In this document: positions 20,994-28,809 of the stretch, in pieces
Layout: each line of letters begins with the position of its first letter
Numbering within the stretch: the stretch's first letter is position 1
Virus record (IMG/VR): IMGVR_UViG_3300044627_003127
Span: 1 to 34,139 of that record
Origin: a virus
Reading direction: 5' to 3' (one strand)
DNA: 34,139 nucleotides
The notes under the pieces: model-generated
Told to the model about the DNA's origin: nothing
Database searches by the model: none
What the model saw: the letters and a program-made list of their open reading frames with translations, nothing else
Position numbers and translations under genes: made by a program

Positions 20994-21596
20994 ATGACTA
21001 AAAAAATACTGGCTCCAGGAGTTGTTCAATATCCATTTCCAAAAAAATTAGCCAGAAGTTTAATCGATATGCTTGAAAGTGATGATAGTGTACCCTGGGA
21101 CAGAAGCCTTGTTGGTACTAATGGGCACTCTAGCGATGTAAGAACAAGTGAGCAGATAGCACTTGAAGCAGAAATGCCAATTGCAGCGTCAAAAATAAAA
21201 GAAGTCTTTATTGAGTGTGTTAAAGAATATATGGAAGATTATGAAATTAATATTACTCAGGACGAGTCGCTAGTTCTACTTAGATATAGCGAGTATAATA
21301 AGTACGACTATCATGTAGATGCAAATTGGAATTTATACAGAGTTTTATCAGGTCTTATTTATTTAAACCCAACAGAATATGAAGGCGGCGAGACCCACTT
21401 TGATCAGTTTGATTTATCAATTAATCCTGAAGAACCATCAATAGTTTTATTTCCATCAAATTATATCTATAAACATGCTGCTATGCCAGTTACTTCTGGG
21501 GTAAAATATATTATTGTTACATGGATGAATGACTTACCACCAGGAATTCATCCAACCATTATAAATTCTATTGCACATGCGACAGGAAGACATTAG
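20994..21596 (+). CDS. 2-oxoglutarate/Fe(II)-dependent oxygenase (prolyl-4-hydroxylase-like)
   Basis: The 200-aa enzyme has the full double-stranded beta-helix signature of the prolyl-4-hydroxylase/P4Hc family. YHVDANW holds His107 and Asp109, LIYLNPTEYEGGETHF is the family's characteristic segment (about 121-136), PSIVLFPSNYIYKHAAMPVTSGVKY holds the distal His161 and the 2-oxoglutarate-binding basic residue Lys171. The family hydroxylates Pro, Lys or other residues in proteins, or small substrates. The substrate here is unknown. Cyanophage and other phage homologues are common near fibre genes. It is encoded just after the Cys/Asn/Pro-rich appendage, the W/Y/P repeat protein and a small membrane protein. 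Motif quality makes activity likely. Confidence 0.88.
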   Translation: MTKKILAPGVVQYPFPKKLARSLIDMLESDDSVPWDRSLVGTNGHSSDVRTSEQIALEAEMPIAASKIKEVFIECVKEYMEDYEINITQDESLVLLRYSEYNKYDYHVDANWNLYRVLSGLIYLNPTEYEGGETHFDQFDLSINPEEPSIVLFPSNYIYKHAAMPVTSGVKYIIVTWMNDLPPGIHPTIINSIAHATGRH

Positions 21597-21598
21597 TA

Positions 21599-21604
21599 TA
21601 TAAT
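21599..21604 (+). promoter_or_regulatory. Leaderless-type -10 box
   Basis: TATAAT followed by AATTTT (six bases) and the ATG at 21611. It lies just beyond the oxygenase stop. Confidence 0.6.
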
Positions 21605-21610
21605 AATTTT

Positions 21611-22447
21611 ATGATTAAGTATCTAGGCTCACTTGGCACATTTATTCGTCTTAATGATAGCGATAATAAAAACTATAATTTAGTTAGAATTTTTTCTTCT
21701 TCTGCTGCCTCAAACTTATTATTTTCTGCAAGTGTCAATAATTTAAACGGATCGGTAAGAATCAGCACTGCCTCTACATCTGTATATGTTAATGGAGTAT
21801 CTGGATCTGTTATCCCAAACCAGAAGTGGTCACACCTTTTATTCTCTTTTGATAATAAACTTTATACAAAAGATAGCAATGACTTTTTAATTAGATTTGG
21901 TGATACAGCAAGTTCTAATTTTAATATACAAAACTTATATATGCTTGAAGCATCAACATCCCCAGATGACGCTGAGTATCTACACTATTCTTTTACAGGG
22001 GCGGGTGGCAATGTAATTAGAGTAACCGATACTGCATCTTGCTCAATTAATATAATTGACTATCCTGAAAACAATTTCATATCAGCATCTTCTAATGTCA
22101 TCTATCAGCCCCTGAAAGATCAAAAAAGATATCTTACCGATATCACAGCGCTTTCTGAATTAAGCCTAATCAATTATGTTTCTGCATCAGTCCTATCTGC
22201 CGACCTTTTATATGTCGATGGTTTTCAATTATCAGAAGGGGATAAAGTTCTTTCAGTATTAGATGATCAGATCTATCAGTTAACAGGATCATCTCAACTT
22301 ATTACAATTAGTAGTTCTGTTGGAGACTTTATTAAAGTTATTTCTGGCAATCAATTTAAAAATTCATTCCTAATAAAAACTAGTGAAGGGTTTATTTTTA
22401 CTAATGCTAGGCAAAAAATTGACTATATGATGAACGTTTTTAACTAA
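21611..22447 (+). CDS. Lectin-like virion protein, 278 aa
   Basis: The pattern LLFSASVNNLNGSVRI...VSGSVIPNQKWSHLLFSFDNKLY...DFLIRFGDT resembles a LamG/concanavalin domain (W-x-H-hydrophobic, strand repeats). The second half is beta-rich (VSASVLSADLLYVDGFQLSEGDKVLSVLDDQIYQLTGSSQLITISS), like the end of fibre proteins. It probably binds glycans or completes the appendage set. It has its own TATAAT box six bases upstream and no ribosome-binding site. Codon use is AGA/ATA-rich. It lies last in the accessory block, before the head genes. Confidence 0.6.
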   Translation: MIKYLGSLGTFIRLNDSDNKNYNLVRIFSSSAASNLLFSASVNNLNGSVRISTASTSVYVNGVSGSVIPNQKWSHLLFSFDNKLYTKDSNDFLIRFGDTASSNFNIQNLYMLEASTSPDDAEYLHYSFTGAGGNVIRVTDTASCSINIIDYPENNFISASSNVIYQPLKDQKRYLTDITALSELSLINYVSASVLSADLLYVDGFQLSEGDKVLSVLDDQIYQLTGSSQLITISSSVGDFIKVISGNQFKNSFLIKTSEGFIFTNARQKIDYMMNVFN

Positions 22448-22464
22448 AATAACGCTCAGTATGG

Positions 22465-22470
22465 TACTAT
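22465..22470 (+). promoter_or_regulatory. Extended -10, near-leaderless, before head module
   Basis: TGGTACTAT (extended -10) is followed by seven bases and the ATG at 22478. It may drive the head module. Confidence 0.55.
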
Positions 22471-22477
22471 CTGTTAC

Positions 22478-22801
22478 ATGGGACTACAAGTAGTAAGAGA
22501 TAAGAGCAATTACGGTATATATGTATGGCTTCTGCCAGAAGGCGGAGTTTTTAAGGATGATGATAATAACGTTCTTAATATTCCTTCTGAAAAAGGAGAT
22601 ATCACAAAGATGGCGGAGATTCGTAAAGTCGCCGCTCATTATGGACAGCCAGAAGGACAAGCAGTATTCATTCCTGGAATTGGTCGGGTAACAGAAGAAG
22701 AATACCAAGAAGACAAGTATAGAATGGAAAATGGCCTTCTATCTTATGGAGATACGGGAGCGTGGAGAGATGCAGCAAGAGCAAAAAGATCTCTGGATTG
22801 A
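22478..22801 (+). CDS. Small protein upstream of portal, 107 aa
   Basis: I do not recognise the family. Landmarks are GIYVWLLPEGGVFKDDDNNVLNIPSEKGDITKMAEIRKVAAHYG, QAVFIPGIGRVTEEEYQEDKYRMENGL and the tail DTGAWRDAARAKRSLD. A protein of this type lies directly upstream of the portal gene in some actinophages, in a place where a terminase gene would otherwise be expected. It overlaps the portal start by 32 bases. It is hydrophilic, with no membrane segment. It may be a structural or packaging accessory protein; this is context only. Confidence 0.6.
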   Translation: MGLQVVRDKSNYGIYVWLLPEGGVFKDDDNNVLNIPSEKGDITKMAEIRKVAAHYGQPEGQAVFIPGIGRVTEEEYQEDKYRMENGLLSYGDTGAWRDAARAKRSLD

Positions 22802-24371
22802 TAGTGTTGGCTTAGATAAAGCCATAGGTTCAAGTTCATTTAATGCAAATGAAAAAGATGACTTCAATCAGGATGCCGAAAGTATCCTTAACTTAAATGG
22901 ATTATCACAAAACTTTAAACGTTCTGCTCGTAGAAAAATGAGCAAAGGTTTAGTTACTGCTGGCGGAGTTATTGTAGAAGCAGAAGACAACATGTATGCT
23001 GGTGACGGGGCATCCTCTAAACAAATTATTCCAGACAAGTACGGATATGGACTGTTTGATGTTGTGGAGCCTTTATACAATCAACATGCATTAGCAAAAA
23101 TTTATGAACTTTCTGCTCCAAACTATGCAGCAATTAATGCTAAGGTAGCAAATATTGTTGGCCTTGGATATGATTTAGTTCCAACTTTAAACGTTATGGA
23201 AAAGATAGAATCTATCTCTGATACAGAAGAATTAGGAAGAGTAAGAAGAAATCTTGCTCGTCAAAAGAGTAGAATTATTGACTGGCTAGAAACAAGAAAT
23301 GACGATGATACTCTTACGATGACCCTAATGAAAGCGTATATTGACGCTGAAACTACAGGAAATGGATACATTGAAGTTGGTAGAAAAACAACTGGGGAGA
23401 TTGGTTATATTGGACATATACCCGCTCCAACAATGCGAGTCCGCCGCCTACGCGATGGCTTTGTACAGATTGTGAGTGGAAAAGCCGTATATTTTCGTAA
23501 TTTCCAGGGTGAGGAAAAAAATCCTATTACCACTGATCCACGACCAAATGAAATTATTCATATTAAAAATTACACTCCAACAAACACATACTATGGAGTT
23601 CCAGCCATTGTAGCCGCCAAAAATGCTATGGCTGGCAATGAATTTGCCTCAAGATTCAACCTTGAGTATTTTGAAAATAAAGCAGTTCCTCGTTATATTT
23701 TCTGGCTTAAAGGTGCAAAAATGTCTCGTCAGGCAGAAGAAAGACTATTTGAATTTTTCCAGGGTAGTCTAAGGGGTCAAAGCCATAGAACTGCTGTTAT
23801 ACCTATCCCAGGAGACACCCCTGATAATAAAGTAGAAATGAAGATGGAGCCCATTGAAACTAATATTCAGGATTCATCATTTAATAACTATAAGAAGATG
23901 AATAAGGATGAAATTCTTATGGCTCATCGCGTGCCTGCATCTAAGGTGGGGGCAGCAGAAGGTATTGGTCTTGCAGCAGCAAGAGAGGCAGATAGAACAT
24001 TTAAAGAGCAAGTTTGCCGCCCAGCACAGGATTCTCTAGAAAAGAAAATTAACAAAATTATTGCAGAAAAAACAGACGCATTCAGATTTGAGTTTAATGA
24101 ACTTACCCTAACAGATGAAGAAACTCGCTCAAAAATTGATGAACGATATTTGAGGATGCAAGTAATTGTTCCGAATGAAGTAAGAGAACGTCTTGGAATG
24201 TCAACACTTCCTAGTGGCGATACTCCAATTGTTCTAGGCCCACAGCAACGTGCGGAGCAAACTGCACAGGCAACGGGTAATAGATTAAGAGATCAAGAGC
24301 GGTCGGCTAACCAGTCTGACGCCGCTGAACTTCCAAGAGCAACACAGGGCGATGGGAGACAGCAGAATTAA
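22770..24371 (+). CDS. Portal protein (HK97-like)
   Basis: This 533-aa protein forms the dodecameric DNA entry ring at one capsid vertex. Portal landmarks are NYAAINAKVANIVGLGYDLVP (about 125-145), DWLETRNDD, LMKAYIDAETTGNGYIEVGR, YIGHIPAPTMRVRR, PNEIIHIKNYTPTNTYYGVPAIVAAKNAM and FNLEYFENKAVPRYIF. The C-terminal clip/barrel region is rich in charged residues (KEQVCRPAQDSLEKKINKIIAEKTDAF). A longer open frame to 22731 exists. The ATG at 22770 lies after a GGAGAG stretch and gives a normal portal N-terminus. The Gln/Arg-rich C-terminus is disordered. It precedes the protease by 30 bases. Confidence 0.9.
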   Translation: MQQEQKDLWIDSVGLDKAIGSSSFNANEKDDFNQDAESILNLNGLSQNFKRSARRKMSKGLVTAGGVIVEAEDNMYAGDGASSKQIIPDKYGYGLFDVVEPLYNQHALAKIYELSAPNYAAINAKVANIVGLGYDLVPTLNVMEKIESISDTEELGRVRRNLARQKSRIIDWLETRNDDDTLTMTLMKAYIDAETTGNGYIEVGRKTTGEIGYIGHIPAPTMRVRRLRDGFVQIVSGKAVYFRNFQGEEKNPITTDPRPNEIIHIKNYTPTNTYYGVPAIVAAKNAMAGNEFASRFNLEYFENKAVPRYIFWLKGAKMSRQAEERLFEFFQGSLRGQSHRTAVIPIPGDTPDNKVEMKMEPIETNIQDSSFNNYKKMNKDEILMAHRVPASKVGAAEGIGLAAAREADRTFKEQVCRPAQDSLEKKINKIIAEKTDAFRFEFNELTLTDEETRSKIDERYLRMQVIVPNEVRERLGMSTLPSGDTPIVLGPQQRAEQTAQATGNRLRDQERSANQSDAAELPRATQGDGRQQN

Positions 24372-24401
24372 TAAGATAGAATATAATATAATTTAATTGT
24401 T

Positions 24402-26645
24402 ATGATTATTAATAAAGCGCATTTCGATGTAGACGGAGACAGTCTTCGTCTTACAATGCCTATTGCTAAAGTCGATGAAGAACGTCGAATTGTTAGCGGA
24501 TTTGCTACATTAGATAATGTAGATCGTCAGGGGGATGTTTTATTAACAGAGGCTTCTCGTAAAGCATTTGAAAATTTCCGAGGTAATGTACGTTTAATGC
24601 ACCAACCAATTCCTGCTGGAAAGATTGTTTCATTTAGAGAGAATACCTTCTATGATAAGCAATCTGGAAAAATGTACAGCGGCATCTTTGTTGATGCATA
24701 TATTTCTAAAGGTGCTGAAAACATCTGGCAAATGGTTCTAGACGGTACGCTTACAGGTTTTTCAATTGGTGGCAGGATTGTAGACTACGAAACAAAAATG
24801 GATGACGGTGAAGAACATCCAGGGGTAAGAGTCGTAAAAGAATATGAACTAATGGAACTATCTCTAGTCGATTCCCCCGCAAATCAATTTGCTAATATTC
24901 TTTCTATCCAAAAACTTGGTGATGAAGTTATCACTTCAGGCATCGCTACTGAATTTTCTACTGAAAATGTATTCTGGTGCAGCGCAGATAAAATTGCGCT
25001 AACTGAAAAATCAGACTCATTCAAATGCCCAGCATGTAATTCAGAAATGATTGAAATTGGCTGGGTAGAATCATCAGACGTTAATAAAAATCAAGAGATA
25101 GGCAAACTTGTTGACGCTCTCATTAAAGCAGAATCTTTAAGTGTAGGGGACTTTGTTTCATGGAATTCAAGTGGTGGAACGGCTAGAGGTAAAGTAGAGA
25201 GAATTGCCCGTTCTGGCTCCATCAATGTCCCCGATTCAGATTTTACTATTAATGCAGAGGAAGGAGATGCAGCCGTACTTATTAGGGTTTATCGTAAAGG
25301 TGCAGAAGGCTGGGCAGCATCAGATACTCGCGTCGGACATAAAATGAGTACGCTTAGAAGAATCTCCTCCCTTGATAAAATGCATCATGAAGATATGGAA
25401 GATGATGTAGAGGATGATATGGATGATGAGGATGTAAGAAAAGAAACTGTTACTAATGAAGTAACTCCTAATCGTAATGCTCAACAGGGCCTTCCTAGTG
25501 GCATTGCCCGTCCATCTAAAAAGAAAAAGATTAAGTATAAGAAAGAAGCAGGAGATATTGTTTCTGGAGACTATGTTGCCTTTACAGAAAATGCTAAATT
25601 AGTAAAGGGTCGTGTCGATGTATTAGAAAATACTGTGGCGGCAGTAAGAGTGTATAACAATGAGTCAGACAATAGATTCCGTCCGACAGATACACTAATA
25701 ACAAAAAATATTTCAGACTTAACAAAAATTAAATTAGCCAGCAAAGTAGTTATTAAATCACTTGCGGCAGAGGATGAAGATCATCTAAATTCCTTAATTT
25801 CTCAGCATAATGAAAAATATGGTAATGTTGCTTTTAAGAGTGTCACATTTGATGCCATTCGTCAAGTTTTTGAAAGAGGGGTTGCTGCATTTAAAAGCAA
25901 CCCCATGATGAATAAATCAAATGAGTACTCACCTGAACAATGGGCGTATGCAAGAGTAAATGCTTTCTTGCAGGCGGTAAGAACAGGGAAATACAAAAAT
26001 AGACCATATGACACAGATTTGTTGCCAAAGGGTCACCCATTGACAACGGAAAAGTCAGACGAACTAGAGGAAAACAGTTTGGCTTTACAAAAAAGAGAAG
26101 GAGGTGTTGAAATGGCTGAAGATACAACAAGCCATGAAGAACTTGACACCGCCGAGGCTGCAATCGAGGCTTCTGAAGAAGTTACGTTTGAGGTAGAAGA
26201 AACTGTAGAGGACGTAGTTACGGAAGCCCTTGCAATGGCTAAGTCCGATGGTGTTGAGGCTGAAGTTGCCGAGGACACCACCTCTGACGTTTTCGATATG
26301 GAAAAGGCCCTTGGCGAGGTTAAGTCCTTCGTAGAAGAGACAATTACCAAGTCCACTGAAACAAATACCGAGTCACTTGACAAGATTTCCAGTGCAGTAG
26401 TCGAACTTGCTAAGGCAGTCGATGAAAAAATTGGACAACTACAAGCCAAGTATGAAGAGGTTACAAAAAGTTTATCCGATCTCAATTCCGCCGCGACTGA
26501 AATCGCTACCCGCGTGGAGTCTGTAGAGGAAGAGACGGCTATGAAGAAGTCTGGTGAACTGGAATCCAGTATCCCAGAGCAACCCGTAATGAAGAAATCA
26601 TTATGGGGCGGACGCTTCCTCAGTTCCGCAGAATTATTTAACTAA
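24402..26645 (+). CDS. Prohead protease fused to accessory domains and scaffold, 747 aa
   Basis: The N-terminal ~170 residues are a phage prohead protease of the XkdF/S78 type: RRIVSGFATLDNVDRQGD, RLMHQPIPAGKIV with the likely catalytic His (67), and TGFSIGGRI with the likely Ser (121). Then follow a zinc-ribbon-like part (FWC...CPACNSEM, about 191-216), a Tudor/HVA1-like part (VGDFVSWNSSGGTARGKVERI, about 248-268), an Asp/Glu-rich linker, a second beta part (SGDYVAFTENAKLVKGRV, about 388-405), and an ARVNAFLQAVRTGKYKNRPYDTDLLPKGHP segment. The last ~177 residues are an acidic coiled coil resembling scaffold. The start has a TATAAT 9-14 bases upstream and no clear ribosome-binding site. Length greatly exceeds an ordinary protease. 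Confidence 0.85.
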   Translation: MIINKAHFDVDGDSLRLTMPIAKVDEERRIVSGFATLDNVDRQGDVLLTEASRKAFENFRGNVRLMHQPIPAGKIVSFRENTFYDKQSGKMYSGIFVDAYISKGAENIWQMVLDGTLTGFSIGGRIVDYETKMDDGEEHPGVRVVKEYELMELSLVDSPANQFANILSIQKLGDEVITSGIATEFSTENVFWCSADKIALTEKSDSFKCPACNSEMIEIGWVESSDVNKNQEIGKLVDALIKAESLSVGDFVSWNSSGGTARGKVERIARSGSINVPDSDFTINAEEGDAAVLIRVYRKGAEGWAASDTRVGHKMSTLRRISSLDKMHHEDMEDDVEDDMDDEDVRKETVTNEVTPNRNAQQGLPSGIARPSKKKKIKYKKEAGDIVSGDYVAFTENAKLVKGRVDVLENTVAAVRVYNNESDNRFRPTDTLITKNISDLTKIKLASKVVIKSLAAEDEDHLNSLISQHNEKYGNVAFKSVTFDAIRQVFERGVAAFKSNPMMNKSNEYSPEQWAYARVNAFLQAVRTGKYKNRPYDTDLLPKGHPLTTEKSDELEENSLALQKREGGVEMAEDTTSHEELDTAEAAIEASEEVTFEVEETVEDVVTEALAMAKSDGVEAEVAEDTTSDVFDMEKALGEVKSFVEETITKSTETNTESLDKISSAVVELAKAVDEKIGQLQAKYEEVTKSLSDLNSAATEIATRVESVEEETAMKKSGELESSIPEQPVMKKSLWGGRFLSSAELFN
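26098..26106 (+). promoter_or_regulatory. Internal ribosome-binding site for nested scaffold
   Basis: AAGGAGGTG, a near-consensus Shine-Dalgarno, lies five bases before an in-frame ATG (26112) inside the protease gene. It is stronger than the signal at the gene's own start. Confidence 0.75.
26112..26645 (+). CDS. Nested scaffold protein, in frame within the protease gene
   Basis: An in-frame ATG at protease residue 571, with a strong ribosome-binding site five bases upstream, would make a separate 177-aa protein. It begins MAEDTTSHEELDTAEAAIEAS. It is highly acidic and predicted to form coiled coils (VKSFVEETITKSTETNTESLDKISSAVVELAKAVDEKIGQLQAKYEEVTKSL), and ends PVMKKSLWGGRFLSSAELFN. Position and character match nested scaffolds such as lambda Nu3 inside gene C. 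The codon use also becomes GC-richer here and resembles the capsid gene. The conserved-looking C-terminal hook (SLWGGRFLSSAELF) could bind the capsid protein. Confidence 0.7.
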   Translation: MAEDTTSHEELDTAEAAIEASEEVTFEVEETVEDVVTEALAMAKSDGVEAEVAEDTTSDVFDMEKALGEVKSFVEETITKSTETNTESLDKISSAVVELAKAVDEKIGQLQAKYEEVTKSLSDLNSAATEIATRVESVEEETAMKKSGELESSIPEQPVMKKSLWGGRFLSSAELFN

Positions 26646-26677
26646 CTAAAATAAGAAAGAGAGGTGTAAAGAAAAGC

Positions 26678-27796
26678 ATGAGTGACATTATCAATAAAGC
26701 CGCTGCCGCTGTAAACGTTGGTACTGGTGCAATCATCTCAGATCTCGCTTCAAGCGGTGATATGGAGAACTTGACCAGCAACCCACTAACTCAGAACGGT
26801 GGCGTGCTACTTCCAGAACAATCCCGTCAGTTCCTAGACTATGTGTTTGATCAGATGGTCCTAGGCAATGACGGTCGTAGACAAGTTATGCGTTCAAACA
26901 CCGCTGAATTCGATAAGATTCAGGTCGGTACACGTTTGATCCGCAAGGCATCACAAGCAAGTGAGAACATCTTTGATGCTGGCGCAGGCACAATCGACTA
27001 TGCAAACCGTGGTGCTCAATTCACCAAGGTTGAAATCGTCACTACTAAGTTCCGCTTGGACTACGAACTCTCAACTGAGGCACTTGAGGATAACATTGAA
27101 GGCTCCGCCCTTGAAGATCACATTGTCCGCCTAATGGCTGGTCAATTCGGTAACGATCTTGAAGACATTGCCATCAATGGTCTTGCTGCTCAGGGAACTG
27201 CATCCTACGCTGGTACGACTTACCCATACACAATTGATGGTTTCGTCAAACTCGCTGACGGTGCTGCTGGTGGTACCCACTTTGGTACTGCTGCAACTGT
27301 TACCACAGCATCCACATTCTTCACTGCAGCAACCACCGCAGGTCAACTGAAGTCAGGTTCTGCAATTGCCTTCTTTGAGAATCTCTACAACAGCCTTGGT
27401 CGTAAGTACAAGGCTCGTCGTGGCGAATTGAAGTTCTATGCTTCAACAAAGAACGTTCAAACCCTTCTTACGGATCTTCGTCAGATTGGTTCAGGTGGTG
27501 TTCCTGAGGATATCGCTTCTGGCATCCTTCGTGGCACTCCCCCTCGCGTAGGTGGTCCCGCTGGTATGACAACTTCTATTTACGGTATTCCCGTGATGGA
27601 AGTTCCACTATACCCAGATCACTACGTTGATCTCACATTCCCCCAAAACAGAATCTGGGGCTTCCAGAGAGACGTTACGGTTCACCGTGAGTTCAAGCCA
27701 AAGAAAGACACCGTAGAATACACAGTTTACGTCCGCATGGGTCTTAACATTGAAGAACTTTCTGCAATGGCTAAGGCTAACGCCGTAACTGGCTAA
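26678..27796 (+). CDS. Major capsid protein (HK97 fold)
   Basis: This 372-aa protein follows the protease/scaffold in the usual order. HK97-type landmarks include LLPEQSRQFLDYVFDQMVLGNDGRRQVMRSNTAEFDKI (N-arm and E-loop region), EIVTTKFRLDYELSTEALEDNIEGSALEDHIVRLMAGQFGNDLEDIAINGL (spine helix), LYNSLGRKYKARRGELKFYASTKNVQTLLTDL and GIPVMEVPLYPD (A-domain), and HREFKPKKDTVEYTVYVRMGLNIEEL (P-domain). An N-terminal segment (about 1-35) may be cleaved by the protease, but no site is certain. Arg codons are mostly CGT/CGC, unlike neighbours, as expected for high expression. A ribosome-binding site GAGAGGTG lies about 11 bases upstream. A terminator follows. Confidence 0.92.
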   Translation: MSDIINKAAAAVNVGTGAIISDLASSGDMENLTSNPLTQNGGVLLPEQSRQFLDYVFDQMVLGNDGRRQVMRSNTAEFDKIQVGTRLIRKASQASENIFDAGAGTIDYANRGAQFTKVEIVTTKFRLDYELSTEALEDNIEGSALEDHIVRLMAGQFGNDLEDIAINGLAAQGTASYAGTTYPYTIDGFVKLADGAAGGTHFGTAATVTTASTFFTAATTAGQLKSGSAIAFFENLYNSLGRKYKARRGELKFYASTKNVQTLLTDLRQIGSGGVPEDIASGILRGTPPRVGGPAGMTTSIYGIPVMEVPLYPDHYVDLTFPQNRIWGFQRDVTVHREFKPKKDTVEYTVYVRMGLNIEELSAMAKANAVTG

Positions 27797-27815
27797 TAAA
27801 AATTTAATATTGGTT

Positions 27816-27841
27816 AAGGGGCCGAGAAATCGGCCCCTTTT
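27816..27841 (+). terminator. Terminator after major capsid gene
   Basis: An 8-bp stem, GGGGCCGA/TCGGCCCC (27818-27825, 27830-27837), has loop GAAA and is followed by TTTT. A-T pairs extend the stem by two. This is a strong rho-independent terminator that separates the capsid unit from the connector genes. Confidence 0.9.
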
Positions 27842-27853
27842 CCATATTCAATG

Positions 27854-27859
27854 TATAGT
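27854..27859 (+). promoter_or_regulatory. -10 box before connector genes
   Basis: TATAGT lies just past the capsid terminator, with a leader of about 26 bases to the ATG at 27892. The leader carries GGCGGTG as a possible ribosome-binding site. Confidence 0.4.
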
Positions 27860-27891
27860 AAAATAGAAATATCTTATATCGGCGGTGCTGA

Positions 27892-28809
27892 ATGATTGAA
27901 TATCTAAGGTCTGACAATTTACCATTAACGTTATCATATTCTGCTAGCGCCTATGCTGGCAACGTTTATTTTGAAGTATATGATTTAGATACAGAGGAAT
28001 TTATTCAAGGCGGTAAAGGTGTTCCTAGGGCATCCTCCGCATTCTCTATAACGCTTAATGCCGACTCAACTGCATATGATAGAAATCTAAAAATAGAGTA
28101 TGTAACAACAAGCGCATCTGGAGCATTTAATGATATCCAATATGTCTCTTTAATTAGACCCTATGCTTCCATTAATAGAATTGTTGACCTAGCAGAAATA
28201 GATGTAACTACTCTAGGATCTGCTTCTGCAAGCAAATTACAAAGATTAGAGCGTAGAGCAAGGTTAAGCATTAATTCGTACCTTGGCTTTAACTTTTATA
28301 AAGAAAAAAGAACAGCAACCGTCTATGGGAATAATACAGATGTTTTGACTTTGCCGTACCCAATATATAGAATTGATGCAATATATGAAGATGACATTTT
28401 AATTTATCAAAGAGATAGCGAAACAGAACAACTGGAGTTTCCAGTTGAAATTGGACCATCTTCTAATAGAATTAAAATAGTAAATTCATCTGAAAAAAAT
28501 AAAGAAACATTAGAGTTTCCAAAGTTTTCTGTCTTCTACTATGATGGACTTTTCAAAAAAGATTTTTCTTATAAAATTGATGGAATTTGGGGATGGGAAT
28601 ATATTCCTTCAGAAATAGAAGAGGCTACTGCCCTGCTAGTCAATGATTATTTATGCAATGACTTTAATGTAAGAAATAAGAATATTTCACAACTTTCAAA
28701 TGATTCATATAATATTAAATATAATGCAGATTTCGCAACAGGTATAGGTAATTTATTGGTAGACAATCTATTGGCTCCATATAGAGAACCAAGATATATG
28801 GTGATTTAA
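27892..28809 (+). CDS. Head-tail connector (adaptor) protein, 305 aa
   Basis: The first gene after the capsid is the usual place of the adaptor that binds the portal. The N-terminal ~100 residues are a beta-sandwich-like region (TLSYSASAYAGNVYFEVYDLDTEEFIQGG...YDRNLKIEYV). The rest has the helical adaptor pattern (DLAEIDVTTLGSASASKLQRLERRARLSINSYLGFNFYKEKRTATVYG and EIEEATALLVNDYLC). Typical HK97 gp6-like adaptors are about 100-150 aa, so this version has an added N-terminal domain that may be exposed on the virion. It ends directly before the next ATG with no gap. The call rests on position and helical segments. Confidence 0.7.
   Translation: MIEYLRSDNLPLTLSYSASAYAGNVYFEVYDLDTEEFIQGGKGVPRASSAFSITLNADSTAYDRNLKIEYVTTSASGAFNDIQYVSLIRPYASINRIVDLAEIDVTTLGSASASKLQRLERRARLSINSYLGFNFYKEKRTATVYGNNTDVLTLPYPIYRIDAIYEDDILIYQRDSETEQLEFPVEIGPSSNRIKIVNSSEKNKETLEFPKFSVFYYDGLFKKDFSYKIDGIWGWEYIPSEIEEATALLVNDYLCNDFNVRNKNISQLSNDSYNIKYNADFATGIGNLLVDNLLAPYREPRYMVI

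Noticed and set aside
26033-26485. 150-aa leftward Ser-rich ORF inside the scaffold region
   Set aside because: It is antisense to the acidic coiled coil. The Ser-rich product is the expected reverse reading of GAA/GAG/GCT codons.
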